This document shows positions 17,257 through 25,388 of a stretch of 64,000 nucleotides of DNA, piece after piece. The notes under the pieces were generated by a model that worked only from the letters and a program-made list of their open reading frames with translations, ran no database searches and was not told the origin of the DNA. The DNA is taken from the NCBI RefSeq assembly GCF_019458805.1, contig NZ_JAIBOA010000015.1, forward strand, positions 62,001 through 126,000. The letters are read 5' to 3'. The stretch is from Actinomadura parmotrematis. GTDB taxonomy: Bacteria; Actinomycetota; Actinomycetes; Streptosporangiales; Streptosporangiaceae. A program made the position numbers and the translations under genes. Every line of letters begins with the position of its first letter. Positions within the stretch are counted from its first letter, which is position 1.

Positions 17257-18207
17257 TCAGCGGTGTGGCTGTGTGCCATCGACGTAGGTGCGGGCGGGCT
17301 TGTCCGATCCCTTGTCGTCGGTGCCGTAATCGTCGGCCTGGATGCCCCCGGCGGCGAGCCCCTTTTCCAGCAGGTCGGATCCGATCGGACCCCCGTGGCG
17401 TGTGTCGGCGCCTCCGATGGCGCTGAGAATGCCCTCCAGGTTGGAGAACCCCGCGGTGCGAGCCGTGCCTCCCGCTCCGGCCTTGCCCATGAATTCCCCG
17501 GTGTACTTCTGCTCCAGAAAGTTGACCAAGCCCTTGAGCTGGTCGTCCAGGCTGTGCACGAGCGCTTGCCGGAAAGTGCTGCCCACCTCGTCGTTGCCAT
17601 GGGCTCGCTGGCGGTCCATGTCCACGCCGAGCAGGACCGAGAACAGCGCGGCCACGGCGATGGAGGTTCCGGTCAGCACTTTGGAGGAGATGTTGAGGAT
17701 GGTGAAAGCCTGGGTGGCGAACGTGTTCGCCTCTGCTTCGATCTCCAAGGCGGCTGGGGCACCGACGATGCTGCCGGCGGCGATCGCGATCGCGGTGGCG
17801 AAGATCGTTAACAGGGTCACCACGCCGAACATCAGATAGATGAAGACGCCGATCAGCATGGCGAGCAGGCGGAGCGCCGTCTCGATGACCTGGGCGTAGT
17901 CGGCTGCCGCGGTAAGTTGCGCGTGGTAGTCGTGCATCCGGTCGGTGAAGGCGGTGCGGTCCTCGCCCGCCCAATCCGTTTCCGGGATGCGGCCGATGAG
18001 CTGAGTGACGGCGGCTTGGGCGTGCCGGATCTGGTCGGCGGTCTCCTTCCAGCCGTCGGCTCCCTCCCAGATGCCGGCCGGATCGCCTTGGGCTGCGTAG
18101 ACGATCGGGTTGATGGGGATGGCGGCCGGGATGATGCACGACGCCCACAGCGACTCGTACATGGACGCCTCGGCGAGTCCCTTGCAGGGATCCAGCGGTG
18201 TTCCCAT
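17257..18207 (-). CDS. WXG-like helical protein with central membrane segments (putative ESX effector)
   Basis: This 316-residue protein starts with a short polar segment, a helical region holding the W-x-G-like turn DWAGEDRTAF (about residue 78), and then a long hydrophobic stretch (about 110-145, LLAMLIGVFIYLMFGVV followed by LLTIFATAIAIAAGSIVGA). A second hydrophobic part (about 165-190) precedes a polar C-terminal domain of about 120 residues that I do not recognise. There is no signal peptide. The layout resembles the N-terminal part of the giant toxin at 41 kb (helical WXG region, then membrane helices). The ATG overlaps the stop of the upstream gene. A channel-like or membrane-active effector is possible but unproven. 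Confidence 0.7.
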   Translation of the reverse strand: MGTPLDPCKGLAEASMYESLWASCIIPAAIPINPIVYAAQGDPAGIWEGADGWKETADQIRHAQAAVTQLIGRIPETDWAGEDRTAFTDRMHDYHAQLTAAADYAQVIETALRLLAMLIGVFIYLMFGVVTLLTIFATAIAIAAGSIVGAPAALEIEAEANTFATQAFTILNISSKVLTGTSIAVAALFSVLLGVDMDRQRAHGNDEVGSTFRQALVHSLDDQLKGLVNFLEQKYTGEFMGKAGAGGTARTAGFSNLEGILSAIGGADTRHGGPIGSDLLEKGLAAGGIQADDYGTDDKGSDKPARTYVDGTQPHR

Positions 18208-18644
18208 CAGTCGCCCTTCTTGATGGTGGACTTGCGCTCGGCCTCGTCCTGCACGCCGGCGGCCTTGTGGAGGCGGTCGTTGACGTCCATCGCGTACCTG
18301 GTCTTGGTCTTGAGGTCTTCGTCGACGAACTCGATCACCTGCGTGTAGGCGGCCGCGCAGGTGTAGGCGAAGGTGGTGAAGGCGTCGGACTGGACGTCGC
18401 GGGGTGCGGCGTTGAGCTTGTAGCGCGCCTGCGTGAAGATCTTCTGGAGTTCGGTCTCGATCTCGTCGCCGAGCTTGCGCAGGTCGTCCGGAGCGAAGCG
18501 GACCTCGCCGCTGCTCTTCGCGGGCCGCATGCCCGGCTCCGGCTTGGCCGGGCCGGGGGCCGGGGGCCCGCCGGACGGGTCACCGGACGGACTGCGGTCG
18601 CGCGCCGGGGAGTTGAGGATCTGGTCGATGCGGTTGCCGCCCAC
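18207..18644 (-). CDS. EspC-like small helical protein
   Basis: This 145-residue protein has a disordered Pro/Ser-rich start (about 1-45) followed by a helical domain that opens with VRFAPDDLRKLGDEIETELQKIF, written here as the segment at about residues 48-70, and continues with two more helices. This matches the style of EspC/ESX-associated helical proteins. GTG at 18644 follows AGGGAG. It overlaps the next gene by TGATG, so the two are translationally coupled, as Esx partners usually are. It is likely the partner or chaperone of the membrane protein encoded next. Confidence 0.65.
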   Translation of the reverse strand: MGGNRIDQILNSPARDRSPSGDPSGGPPAPGPAKPEPGMRPAKSSGEVRFAPDDLRKLGDEIETELQKIFTQARYKLNAAPRDVQSDAFTTFAYTCAAAYTQVIEFVDEDLKTKTRYAMDVNDRLHKAAGVQDEAERKSTIKKGD

Positions 18645-18669
18645 GGGTCTGCTCCCTGCTCTCTCCGGC

Positions 18670-19104
18670 TCAGCCGAACCGGCGCTTCAGTTCGCTCATC
18701 ATGAGCTGCGAGTCCCGGCCGGCCTTCTCGAACATGTGCTGCGTCTCCTTCAGCGACGCCATGAGCTGGTCGGCGTTGCGCAGCGCGGCCAAAGGGTCGG
18801 TGTCCGTGCCGTATTCCGCTTCGGTGAGCCGCTGGACCTGGGCGTCCAGGTCTTGCCGGGCCGCGCGGGCGGCGGCGCGGACCGCCGACGAGAGCTCCTC
18901 CGAACCGAGCCGCATCGCCCTTGGATCGATGCGGAGTTCGGCCAGCGGATCGTTCGGGGCGCAGATGACGCTGACGCGTCCGTCGCCGGACTCGCCGTGC
19001 CCGCGCAGCCCGGTCATCTCCTCCCGGAGCCGGGCGAGGCGCTGCGTGCGCTCGATGGCCGCCTTGGCCAGCTCTTGCGGATCGGTGCTGTTGAAACCGG
19101 CCAC
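18670..19104 (-). CDS. YbaB/EbfC-family nucleoid-associated-like protein
   Basis: This 144-residue protein has the YbaB fold pattern: an N-terminal helix with RLARLREEMTGL, a beta strand pair (GRVSVICAPNDPLAELRIDP), and the conserved RLGSEELSSAVRAAARAA helix. In ESX-linked operons such proteins often precede WXG genes; their job there is not established. Of two adjacent GTG codons I chose the second (19104), because GGGGAG lies five bases before it. The same frame stays open far upstream without coding character. It heads the satellite operon that runs down to 15530. Confidence 0.8.
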   Translation of the reverse strand: MAGFNSTDPQELAKAAIERTQRLARLREEMTGLRGHGESGDGRVSVICAPNDPLAELRIDPRAMRLGSEELSSAVRAAARAARQDLDAQVQRLTEAEYGTDTDPLAALRNADQLMASLKETQHMFEKAGRDSQLMMSELKRRFG

Positions 19105-19160
19105 CACAGCTCCCCTGACTGAGTTATCGACAATGGAAAGGACTGTAGTGGAGAATGATG

Positions 19161-19355
19161 TTACGTGTAGCGGTTTGAGGTGAAATGTGGAGGGTGAGGG
19201 ATGGGGGGTGCGGGAGGCTTCGAGAGCGGGGTGGGGCGATGCCTGCCGTGGTAGTCGGGGGCGCGGAGGGCGGCGACCGTGAAGGCGGTGAGCATGATGA
19301 GTGCGAAAGCGGCGATGAGGGCGGCCGCCGCGATGGCGACGATCATGAAGTTCAC
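19161..19355 (-). CDS. Small single-pass membrane protein
   Basis: This 64-residue protein has one strong hydrophobic helix (residues 3-30, MIVAIAAAALIAAFALIMLT region) and a basic Pro/His-rich tail. The GTG start overlaps the likely stop of the upstream small gene (GTGA). Its function is unknown. Confidence 0.55.
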   Translation of the reverse strand: MNFMIVAIAAAALIAAFALIMLTAFTVAALRAPDYHGRHRPTPLSKPPAPPIPHPPHFTSNRYT

Positions 19356-19566
19356 AGGGCCGCCTCGATGCGCGCCTGCTGCGCGAGGGCGGCGCGAGGT
19401 GCTCGCCGTCGTCCTCCACGAGCGTCGCGCTGAGGCCGTGGTAGAGCTCGCGATCGGTGAGCGGCCGCCCCATGCGCGTGGCGACGAGGTATTTCGCGGA
19501 CGGCGGCCGGCGGATGCGCCAGGACGGATACATCGCGCGGAGCGATGCGAGTTCCCGATCATTCAC
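19352..19566 (-). pseudogene. Small actinomycete protein with apparent frameshift
   Basis: A GTG at 19566 with GAGGAGGG five bases upstream opens a protein that begins VNDRELASLRAMYPSWRI and contains MGRPLTDRELYHGLSATL, a pattern I associate with a common short actinomycete protein beside DUF5753 regulators. After GEHLA (near 19395) the frame passes into Arg/Ser-rich text without a stop. Adding one base there gives a natural end, ALAQQARIEAAL, with a TGA at 19352-19354 that overlaps the GTG of the next gene. The gene is therefore either frameshifted or misread at one base. The full product would be about 71 residues. Confidence 0.6.
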
Positions 19567-19716
19567 GAATGCCCTCCTCGATACGCCGTGAATTCGTGGT
19601 GGCAAGGTTCGCAAAGGGGGATTACTCTGGGCTACGAACCGTTCACCCCCCGCACGGCACCCCCGCCAGGCTGTACGGGAACCGGCACCGGCGGGACGGC
19701 ATCCGGGAGCACCCCC

Positions 19717-20529
19717 ATGGCACCCCAGCGCGGAAACGAACCGTTCGGCCCGCAGAAGTCGTTCGTCATCGAGATGCGGAGCCGCCGCGAGAACGCCGGC
19801 CTCTCCCGGCACAAGCTGGCCGAGGCGCTCGGCTGCTCGCCGCAGTGGCTCGCCAAGGTGGAGAACTACGAGAAGCCGCCCTCGGAGGGCCTGGCGGACG
19901 ACCTCGACACGTTCTTTGAGGCCGTCGGCGCCTTCCACCGCCTGTGGGAGCAGATCGTCGAGGCACGCAAGCAAGGCTTGATCCCGCGCGGCTTCCGCCC
20001 GCTCATCGAGGCGGAGAAGGAGGCCAACCAGATCTGCATTTACGGGCCTCTGCTCATCCCGGGGCTGCTTCAGTGCGAGGAGTACGCGCGTCTAGCGTTG
20101 AGCGTCGGTCGTCATCCGGAGAAGGCGGAAGAACTCGTCAGTATTCGTATGGATCGGCAGAAGCTGCATTCGAAGGCCGTGCCGCCCTGGCTCTTCATCC
20201 TGCTCAAGGAGTCGGTGATCCGCGACCTGCCAGAGGCCGTGCGGATCGAGCAGTGCAAGATTCTGCTGACGCTGATGCAGCAGCCCAGGGTCTCCATTCA
20301 GATCATCCCGAACAGTGCGGCGGTTTTCGAGCCGAGCGGCTTCCAGGTGCTGAGCTTCGACGGCTCACCGGACGTCGCCTACGTCGAAGGGGCGAACGGC
20401 CACGGCCAGATGCTCGACGACCCGTGTGACGTCCACGGGCTTGTCGTACTCTTCAATGCGTTGAGATCGGCGGCGCTCTCGACACGGGAGACCACCGCTC
20501 TGATCCGCTCGATCATGGAGGACCAGTGA
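19717..20529 (+). CDS. XRE-family HTH regulator with DUF5753 domain
   Basis: This 270-residue protein is a DNA-binding regulator. Residues about 17-70 form a Cro/cI-type helix-turn-helix (MRSRRENAGLSRHKLAEALG and QWLAKVE). Residues about 85-265 form the DUF5753 domain, recognisable by LLIPGLLQCEEYARLAL and by the QPRVSIQIIPNSAA strand. Such regulators occur with small DUF397 proteins, as here, and this pair type has been linked to control of development and antibiotic production in Streptomyces. The ATG follows GGGAG at eight bases. It overlaps the DUF397 gene by TGATG, and it diverges from the small gene at 19566. Confidence 0.92.
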   Translation: MAPQRGNEPFGPQKSFVIEMRSRRENAGLSRHKLAEALGCSPQWLAKVENYEKPPSEGLADDLDTFFEAVGAFHRLWEQIVEARKQGLIPRGFRPLIEAEKEANQICIYGPLLIPGLLQCEEYARLALSVGRHPEKAEELVSIRMDRQKLHSKAVPPWLFILLKESVIRDLPEAVRIEQCKILLTLMQQPRVSIQIIPNSAAVFEPSGFQVLSFDGSPDVAYVEGANGHGQMLDDPCDVHGLVVLFNALRSAALSTRETTALIRSIMEDQ

Positions 20530-20732
20530 TGACGATCGGCCCGGTTACCACTTCCTGGCGTAAGAGTTCGTACAGCGGTTCCGCCGGTGACGACTGCGTT
20601 GAGCTGGCGGGAGCCGTCGACGGCGTCCTGCTGCGCGACTCCAAGGACCCGGACGGGCCCAAGCTGGCCTTCGGGCGCGTCGTGCTGGCCGCGCTCGCCG
20701 ACGAGATCCGTGCCGGGCGGCACGACCTCTGA
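20529..20732 (+). CDS. DUF397 protein, copy 1
   Basis: This 67-residue protein is a typical DUF397 partner of the upstream regulator. It contains WRKSSYSG, DDCVELA, and VLLRDSKDPDGPKLAF. The ATG at 20529 overlaps the regulator stop; a GTG three bases upstream is an alternative start. DUF397 proteins are thought to modulate their HTH partner. Confidence 0.92.
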   Translation: MTIGPVTTSWRKSSYSGSAGDDCVELAGAVDGVLLRDSKDPDGPKLAFGRVVLAALADEIRAGRHDL

Positions 20733-20819
20733 TTCATCGGTGTGCGGGCGCTCGGAGCGGTCTCCGGTGGTACTGGCCGGAGGGTCCGGGCGCCCGATCG
20801 ATTCGATCCTGGAGGACTA

Positions 20820-21026
20820 GTGATCACAATCGGCCCGACGTCCACCTCGTGGCGTAGGAGCTCCTACAGCGGTTCCGCCGGGGACAACTGCGTTGAGCTG
20901 GCGGGCGTCGCCGGCGGTGTCCTGGTGCGCGACTCCAAGGAGCCGGACGGGGCCGGGCTGGCCTTTCGGCGCGGGGTGTTCGCCGCCTTCGCTCGGGAGG
21001 TCCGGGACGGGCGGCACGATCTCTGA
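20820..21026 (+). CDS. DUF397 protein, copy 2 (tandem duplicate)
   Basis: This 68-residue protein is a near copy of the preceding gene (WRRSSYSG, DNCVELA, VLVRDSKEPDG, ending GRHDL in both). The bases just before the start (GGAGGACTAGTGATC) also match the end of the regulator gene, so the duplication included the translation start. GTG at 20820 follows GGAGGA. It shows that one regulator may serve two accessory proteins. Confidence 0.9.
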   Translation: MITIGPTSTSWRRSSYSGSAGDNCVELAGVAGGVLVRDSKEPDGAGLAFRRGVFAAFAREVRDGRHDL

Positions 21027-21047
21027 GGGTGCCGAGGTGAGCGCGCG

Positions 21048-21899
21048 TCAGTGTGTGGTGAGGCAGGGTTTGCAGGCTGCCAGGGCCGCGGCGGCGTCGC
21101 GGGCCGCGGCTTCGGCGCCCGCGCGGGCCTGGGCCTCGTCCAGGGGGCGGGCCTGTGACTGGCGGGGCGTGCCGAGCGAGCCGGGCAGGAAGGTGGCGCC
21201 CTCGTAGCCGACGACGATGAGGGCGTTGCGGACGCGCACCGTCGCCTCGACCTTGCCGGTAGCGCTGAGCCCGCCGGCGACGGCGTGCTGAGTGAACGCC
21301 TGGTCGCCGACGCCGGGCAGGAGGGTCGGCGCCTCCGAATGCACCTGGAGGCCGGCGTTCTCGGACGTGCCCGCCAGGTCGCGCGCCGCCTGCCAGGCCG
21401 TGGTGTAGGCGGACCGGGCCGTGTCCAGGCCCTGCCGGGGGTCGCTGTAGAGGCGGATCAGGACGTCGATGTCGTGGGAGGCCGTCTCCTGGTCGCGCGC
21501 GCCGGTGAGCGGCTGCTCCCAGTGGCACGACGCGGCGCGCTGGCCGGCGCTGCCGTTCGTCGGGGGGAGGGCGCGGGCGGTGGCTCCCGGCGCGTACTTC
21601 CCGAGGGTCGCCGAGGTGATCGTTCCGCAGGGGGCGGGGAGCGAGGTGTAGCGGTCCGGGGTCTTGTCCGAGCCGGACAGGCCCCACACGGCGGCGCTCG
21701 CCGCGAGGGCGGCGAGAGCGGCGGCTCCGGCGGCGTAGAGCCAGGGCTTGCGGCGCGGGCGGGGGGACGGGCCGGGCGCTGTTTCCGGTGCTGCGGGCGG
21801 CGGTCCTTCCGGTGCGGTCGGTTCCGGTGCGGCGTCCGCCGGTTCGGGGGGCAGGAACTGCGGCTGCGCGCTGTGCTCGGGCGTGCCGGAGGTACCCAC
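21048..21899 (-). CDS. Membrane-anchored extracytoplasmic protein, unknown
   Basis: This 283-residue protein has a Pro/Glu-rich cytoplasmic part (about 1-55), one transmembrane helix (about 58-80, LYAAGAAALAALAASAAVWGL) and an outer domain of about 200 residues with cysteines near 97, 130 and two near the end (ACKPC). The outer domain has the SCHWEQP motif seen in DUF3558-like actinomycete lipoproteins, but there is no lipobox. The GTG at 21899 follows GGGGAG; upstream in-frame sequence lacks coding character. No functional link with its neighbours is apparent. Confidence 0.7.
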   Translation of the reverse strand: MGTSGTPEHSAQPQFLPPEPADAAPEPTAPEGPPPAAPETAPGPSPRPRRKPWLYAAGAAALAALAASAAVWGLSGSDKTPDRYTSLPAPCGTITSATLGKYAPGATARALPPTNGSAGQRAASCHWEQPLTGARDQETASHDIDVLIRLYSDPRQGLDTARSAYTTAWQAARDLAGTSENAGLQVHSEAPTLLPGVGDQAFTQHAVAGGLSATGKVEATVRVRNALIVVGYEGATFLPGSLGTPRQSQARPLDEAQARAGAEAAARDAAAALAACKPCLTTH

Positions 21900-22102
21900 G
21901 CGAACTCCCCAGAGGCTCGGAAAAGACGCGTTCGAGCCTAACGGGTCGGCCGCCGTCACCGCGGCCTTCGCGCTGGTGCGTACCCAAGGGGAGTACCGGG
22001 AGACGCTCGATGCCCGGACGGCCATGACCGGACATTGACAGCCGTGCGAGGGGTCGGTTTGCTGGTCCGTCAATGACCGGCGACGGTAGAAGAGGGTGAC
22101 GT

Positions 22103-22621
22103 ATGAGCGGGTTTCTGGGGCACCGGGAGTTGCTCCTGGTCGAGGACCGGCTCGCCACCTGGGAGCGCGACGTCCTCGCCACCGTGCGGCGGCCGCGCGG
22201 CAGCTGGCGGACGCTGTTCCTCACCACCGACCGGACGATCTGGCTGGAGCGCCCGGACGGCGCGCGCCTCCTCGGCGTCGAGCTGACCGCCGGGAACGGC
22301 AGGGTCGAGCACGTGGACGTCCTGGACGCGGCGGGCGAGCGGTTCGCGCGGATCCCGCGCCGGCCGGGCGGCCTCACCGGCGAGCGGTTCGAGATCTTCG
22401 ACGGGGCGGGCGCCGTGGCGGGCGAGATCAGCGGGAGCGGCGTGACGCAGGAGCACACCGTCCGCGACGCCCGGCGCACCGACGTGGCGCGCGGCTCGGG
22501 GACGGAGGGCGACCGCCGCGTCAGCCTGAGCCCGCAGTGCTCGGCGCCCCTGGCCGCCGCGTTCGTCGGCTTCAACGTCGCCTACGCCGAGTGGAGCCTG
22601 CGCCACGTCGCCGACATCTGA
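22103..22621 (+). CDS. Hypothetical protein, possibly LURP/scramblase-like beta fold
   Basis: This 172-residue soluble protein is made of regular beta-strand patterns (WRTLFLTTDRTIWLERP, HVDVLDAAGERFARI and RFEIFDGAGAVAGEI), in which charged residues alternate with hydrophobic ones. The 'D..G...ARI' and 'FEIFD..G...GEI' repeats recall the LURP-one/scramblase-like fold, but I cannot establish homology. The ATG at 22103 has AGAGGG upstream. The stop is followed by a hairpin terminator. Confidence 0.65.
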   Translation: MSGFLGHRELLLVEDRLATWERDVLATVRRPRGSWRTLFLTTDRTIWLERPDGARLLGVELTAGNGRVEHVDVLDAAGERFARIPRRPGGLTGERFEIFDGAGAVAGEISGSGVTQEHTVRDARRTDVARGSGTEGDRRVSLSPQCSAPLAAAFVGFNVAYAEWSLRHVADI

Positions 22622-22634
22622 GGCGGGAACGGCA

Positions 22635-22669
22635 GCGGGCCGCCGGACCTCGTCGGTCCGGCGGCCCGC
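22635..22669. terminator. Hairpin between convergent genes
   Basis: Two perfect 15-base arms (22635-22649 and 22655-22669) enclose the loop TCGTC. It lies between the stop at 22621 and the permease stop at 22687 on the other strand and can serve both. Confidence 0.85.
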
Positions 22670-22686
22670 GTTCGGCCGGCGCACGG

Positions 22687-23460
22687 TCACGCCCGGTTGA
22701 AGATGCGCTTGGCCCACAGGTAGGAGAGGGCGGCGATGCCGGCGCACCAGGCCACCGCGATCGGGCCGCTGTCGCCGATCTCGGAGCCGAGCAGCAGGCC
22801 GCGCAGCGTCTCCATGATCGGGGTGAAGGGCTGGTACTCGGCGAACCAGCGCAGGACGGTCGGCATGGAGTCGGTCGGGACGAAGCCGCTGCCGAGGAAG
22901 GGCAGGATGATCAGCGGCATCGGGGCGTTGCTGGCGGACTCGGGGTTGGGGGACTTCAGGCCGAGCGCGACGGCGAGCCAGGTGATCGCCAGGGCGAACA
23001 GGGCGAACAGCCCGGTCGCGGCGAGCCACTCGACGACGGAGGCGTTCGGGCGGAAGCCGATGGCCAGCGCGATGCCGACGAGGACGGCCGCGCCGAGGAG
23101 CTGCTGCACGATGCTGCCGACGACGTGGCCGGTGAGGACCGACGCCCGGGAGATCCGCATGGTGCGGAAGCGGGCGATGATGCCCTCGGTCATGTCGGTG
23201 GCGACCATGACGGCGGTGCCGGTCGCGGCGGTCGCGGCCGCCATCAGCAGGATGCCGGGGACGACGTAGTTGACGTAGGCGTGGCGGCCGCCGCCGATGC
23301 CGTCGCCGAGGGTGCCGCCGAAGACGTAGACGAACAGCAGCAGCAGGATGACCGGCGTGACGATCAGCTGGATGGTCATGGACGGGTAGCGGACCAGGCG
23401 CTTCAGCTGGCGCCGGATCATGGTGGAGGAGTCGCGGGCGGCGAGGGAGAGGGTGCTCAT
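22687..23460 (-). CDS. ABC-2 type permease (DrrB-like)
   Basis: This 257-residue protein is the membrane half of an export ABC transporter of the daunorubicin-resistance type. It has six hydrophobic segments, beginning with a helix near residues 25-48 (QLIVTPVILLLLFVYVFGG), and the EGIIARFRTMRISR loop characteristic of the family, followed by the GSGFVPTDSMP segment and FNRA end. The ATG overlaps the ATPase stop (ATGA). The substrate is unknown. Confidence 0.93.
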   Translation of the reverse strand: MSTLSLAARDSSTMIRRQLKRLVRYPSMTIQLIVTPVILLLLFVYVFGGTLGDGIGGGRHAYVNYVVPGILLMAAATAATGTAVMVATDMTEGIIARFRTMRISRASVLTGHVVGSIVQQLLGAAVLVGIALAIGFRPNASVVEWLAATGLFALFALAITWLAVALGLKSPNPESASNAPMPLIILPFLGSGFVPTDSMPTVLRWFAEYQPFTPIMETLRGLLLGSEIGDSGPIAVAWCAGIAALSYLWAKRIFNRA

Positions 23461-24455
23461 CGGGAGGTCTCCTGCTTCTGGTCGGCGGGGGCGGGGGCGG
23501 GGACGGCGGCCGGCCGGCCGGTGAGGGTGAGGAACACGTCGTCGAGGTCGGGGGTGTGGACGCTCATCTCGGCGACGTCGACGGAGCGCTCGTCCAGGCG
23601 GGCGAGGAGCTCGCGGACGGCGCGGACGCTGCCGTCGCTCGGCACCTGCAGGGTGAGCGCCTCGGGGTCGGGGACGCCCGCGCCGACGGCGTCGCGGGCG
23701 GCGTCCAGCAGGTGCGCGCTCGCGAAGGTGAGCTCGATGTGGCCGCCGGGGATGAGGCGCTTGAGCTCCTCGGGGGTGCCCTCGGCGATCAGCCGCCCGT
23801 GGTCCAGGAGCGCGACGCGGCCGGCGAGCTGGTCGGCCTCCTCCAGGTACTGGGTGGTGAGGAAGATGGTGACGCCGGCGGCGACGAGCTCGCGGACGAT
23901 GCCCCACATGGCGCGGCGGCTGCGCGGGTCCAGGCCGGTGGTGGGCTCGTCCAGGAAGATCACGCGGGGGTCGCCGACCAGCGTCATCGCCAGGTCGAGG
24001 CGGCGCTGCATGCCGCCGGAGTAGGTGGAGGCGGGCTTGCGGGCGGCGTCCACCAGGTCGAAGCGCTCCAGCAGCTCGGCGGCCCTGCGCCTGCCGTCCC
24101 GGCGCGGCAGGTGCTTGAGGTCGGCCATGAGGAGCAGGTTCTCCTCACCGGTGAGCAGCTTGTCGACGGCCGAGTACTGGCCGGTGACGCCGATCGCGCC
24201 GCGCACGTCGTCGGCCTGGCGGGCCAGGTCGAACCCGGCGACGCGGACGTCGCCGGCGTCGGGCTTCAGCAGGGTGGACAGGATCTGGACGGTGGTGGTC
24301 TTGCCGGCGCCGTTCGGGCCGAGCAGGGAGAAGATCGTGCCGTCCGGGACGGCGAGGTCGACGCCGTCGAGGACGATCTTGTCGCCGGTCCCGTCGCCCT
24401 TGGCGGCGGGGTAGGACTTGCGCAGTCCGGTCGCTGAGATGGCCAGGTCGCTCAT
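23457..24455 (-). CDS. ABC transporter ATP-binding protein (DrrA-like)
   Basis: This 332-residue protein is the ATPase partner of the permease. The Walker A (GPNGAGKTT, about residue 47), Q-loop, signature (YSGGMQRR), Walker B (VIFLDEPTTGLD) and switch-His regions are all intact. The C-terminal 90 residues with DVAEMSVHTPDLDDVFLTLTG are the DrrA-type extension. The ATG follows GGAGGAA. Gene order with the DUF4097 gene upstream suggests one transcript controlled by the divergent regulator at 25389. Confidence 0.95.
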   Translation of the reverse strand: MSDLAISATGLRKSYPAAKGDGTGDKIVLDGVDLAVPDGTIFSLLGPNGAGKTTTVQILSTLLKPDAGDVRVAGFDLARQADDVRGAIGVTGQYSAVDKLLTGEENLLLMADLKHLPRRDGRRRAAELLERFDLVDAARKPASTYSGGMQRRLDLAMTLVGDPRVIFLDEPTTGLDPRSRRAMWGIVRELVAAGVTIFLTTQYLEEADQLAGRVALLDHGRLIAEGTPEELKRLIPGGHIELTFASAHLLDAARDAVGAGVPDPEALTLQVPSDGSVRAVRELLARLDERSVDVAEMSVHTPDLDDVFLTLTGRPAAVPAPAPADQKQETSR

Positions 24456-24490
24456 GGTGGGGGGTTCCTCCGGGAGTGGGCGGTCGCGGG

Positions 24491-25150
24491 TCAGAGGCTG
24501 CGGGCGGTGATGTCGCCGCTGACGGTGGTGGCGCGGATGTCGAGCGCGGGGGCGCCGTCGTTCTTCAGGGCGTTGCTGACGCGGCCGTGCGAGGTGCCGG
24601 CGTCCAGGGCGGCGGAGACGCCCGCGGCGGCGGCGATGGTGATGTCGCCGTCCTTGGTGTCGAGCGCGACCTCGCCGCCGGTGGCCTCGGCGATGGTGAT
24701 GTCGCCGCGCTGGACGCTGATCCGCGCCGGGCCGCCGAGCCGGCCGACCTCGACGTCGCCGTCGGTGGCGGTGAGGGTCAGGGCGGCGGTCTCGTCGAGC
24801 TTGACGCTGCGGTAGGCGCCGTCGAAGGCGACGTCGCCGAGGCGGCCGACGCCGCGCAGCTCGGCGGCGGCCGAGGTGCCCTGGACGCGGGAGCCGGCGG
24901 GCAGCCGGACGGTCACCTCGACCGAGCCGCCGCCCTTGAGGCCGCGGTCGGCGGGGACGTCGACGCGCAGGACGCCGTCGGCGCAGGTGACGGTGGTCCG
25001 CTCGGCGGTCCTGGCGTCGCGGCTCTTGCCGGCGGTGGCGGGCCGGACCTCGACGGTGGCGTCGGCGCGGTCGGCGGCGATGACCTGGACGCGGCCGGCG
25101 GGGACGTTCAGGACGGCGGTGACGGGGGTGGTGGCGGCGAAGGTGTGCAC
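24491..25150 (-). CDS. DUF4097-family beta-helix protein
   Basis: This 219-residue protein consists of repeated short strands with D-G-D-I/V motifs (TDGDVEV, QRGDITI, KDGDITI, VSGDIT), the pattern of DUF4097 putative adhesin proteins. It has no signal peptide or transmembrane helix, so it is probably cytoplasmic. Such genes commonly sit next to an ABC exporter in actinomycetes. The GTG at 25150 follows AGGAG. It is the first gene of the exporter operon. Confidence 0.85.
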   Translation of the reverse strand: MHTFAATTPVTAVLNVPAGRVQVIAADRADATVEVRPATAGKSRDARTAERTTVTCADGVLRVDVPADRGLKGGGSVEVTVRLPAGSRVQGTSAAAELRGVGRLGDVAFDGAYRSVKLDETAALTLTATDGDVEVGRLGGPARISVQRGDITIAEATGGEVALDTKDGDITIAAAAGVSAALDAGTSHGRVSNALKNDGAPALDIRATTVSGDITARSL

Positions 25151-25388
25151 GGTGCGCTCCTGGGTGTTCCGCCCTGCGGCGGCTTGTTTCTGACATTGGA
25201 AACGCTACGTTGCCTTCACGAATCCTGCAATGTCATTTTTGCGCTCTAGCTGTATATATGCAGGTCAACAACATGATTTTGTTGCAACGATGCTGTGGGC
25301 GAACGCAACGCGCACCGCGGGTTCGTTGCATTGGCATGGCGGTGAACGCTATGCTGGCGGCGCCGGAGCAACGTGAAGGAGAGTGCCG
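25151..25388. promoter_or_regulatory. Divergent promoter and probable operator region
   Basis: This 238-base gap is much richer in A/T than the surrounding DNA (for example 25231-25282). It holds an inverted repeat GACATTG (25192-25198) / CAATGTC (25228-25234), the 8-base palindrome GTTGCAAC at 25281-25288, and several further GTTGC/GCAAC half-sites (near 25209, 25294 and 25325). These are candidate sites for the divergently encoded regulator. A TATATAT run at about 25252-25258 could be part of a -10 element. The half-site pattern is visible; binding is inferred. Confidence 0.5.

Noticed and set aside
18670..19974. A continuous 434-codon frame joining the small gene at 19566 to the YbaB-like gene
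   Set aside because: The middle part is low-complexity Arg/His/Pro text. Separate ribosome sites precede 19566 and 19104, so a fusion protein is unlikely.
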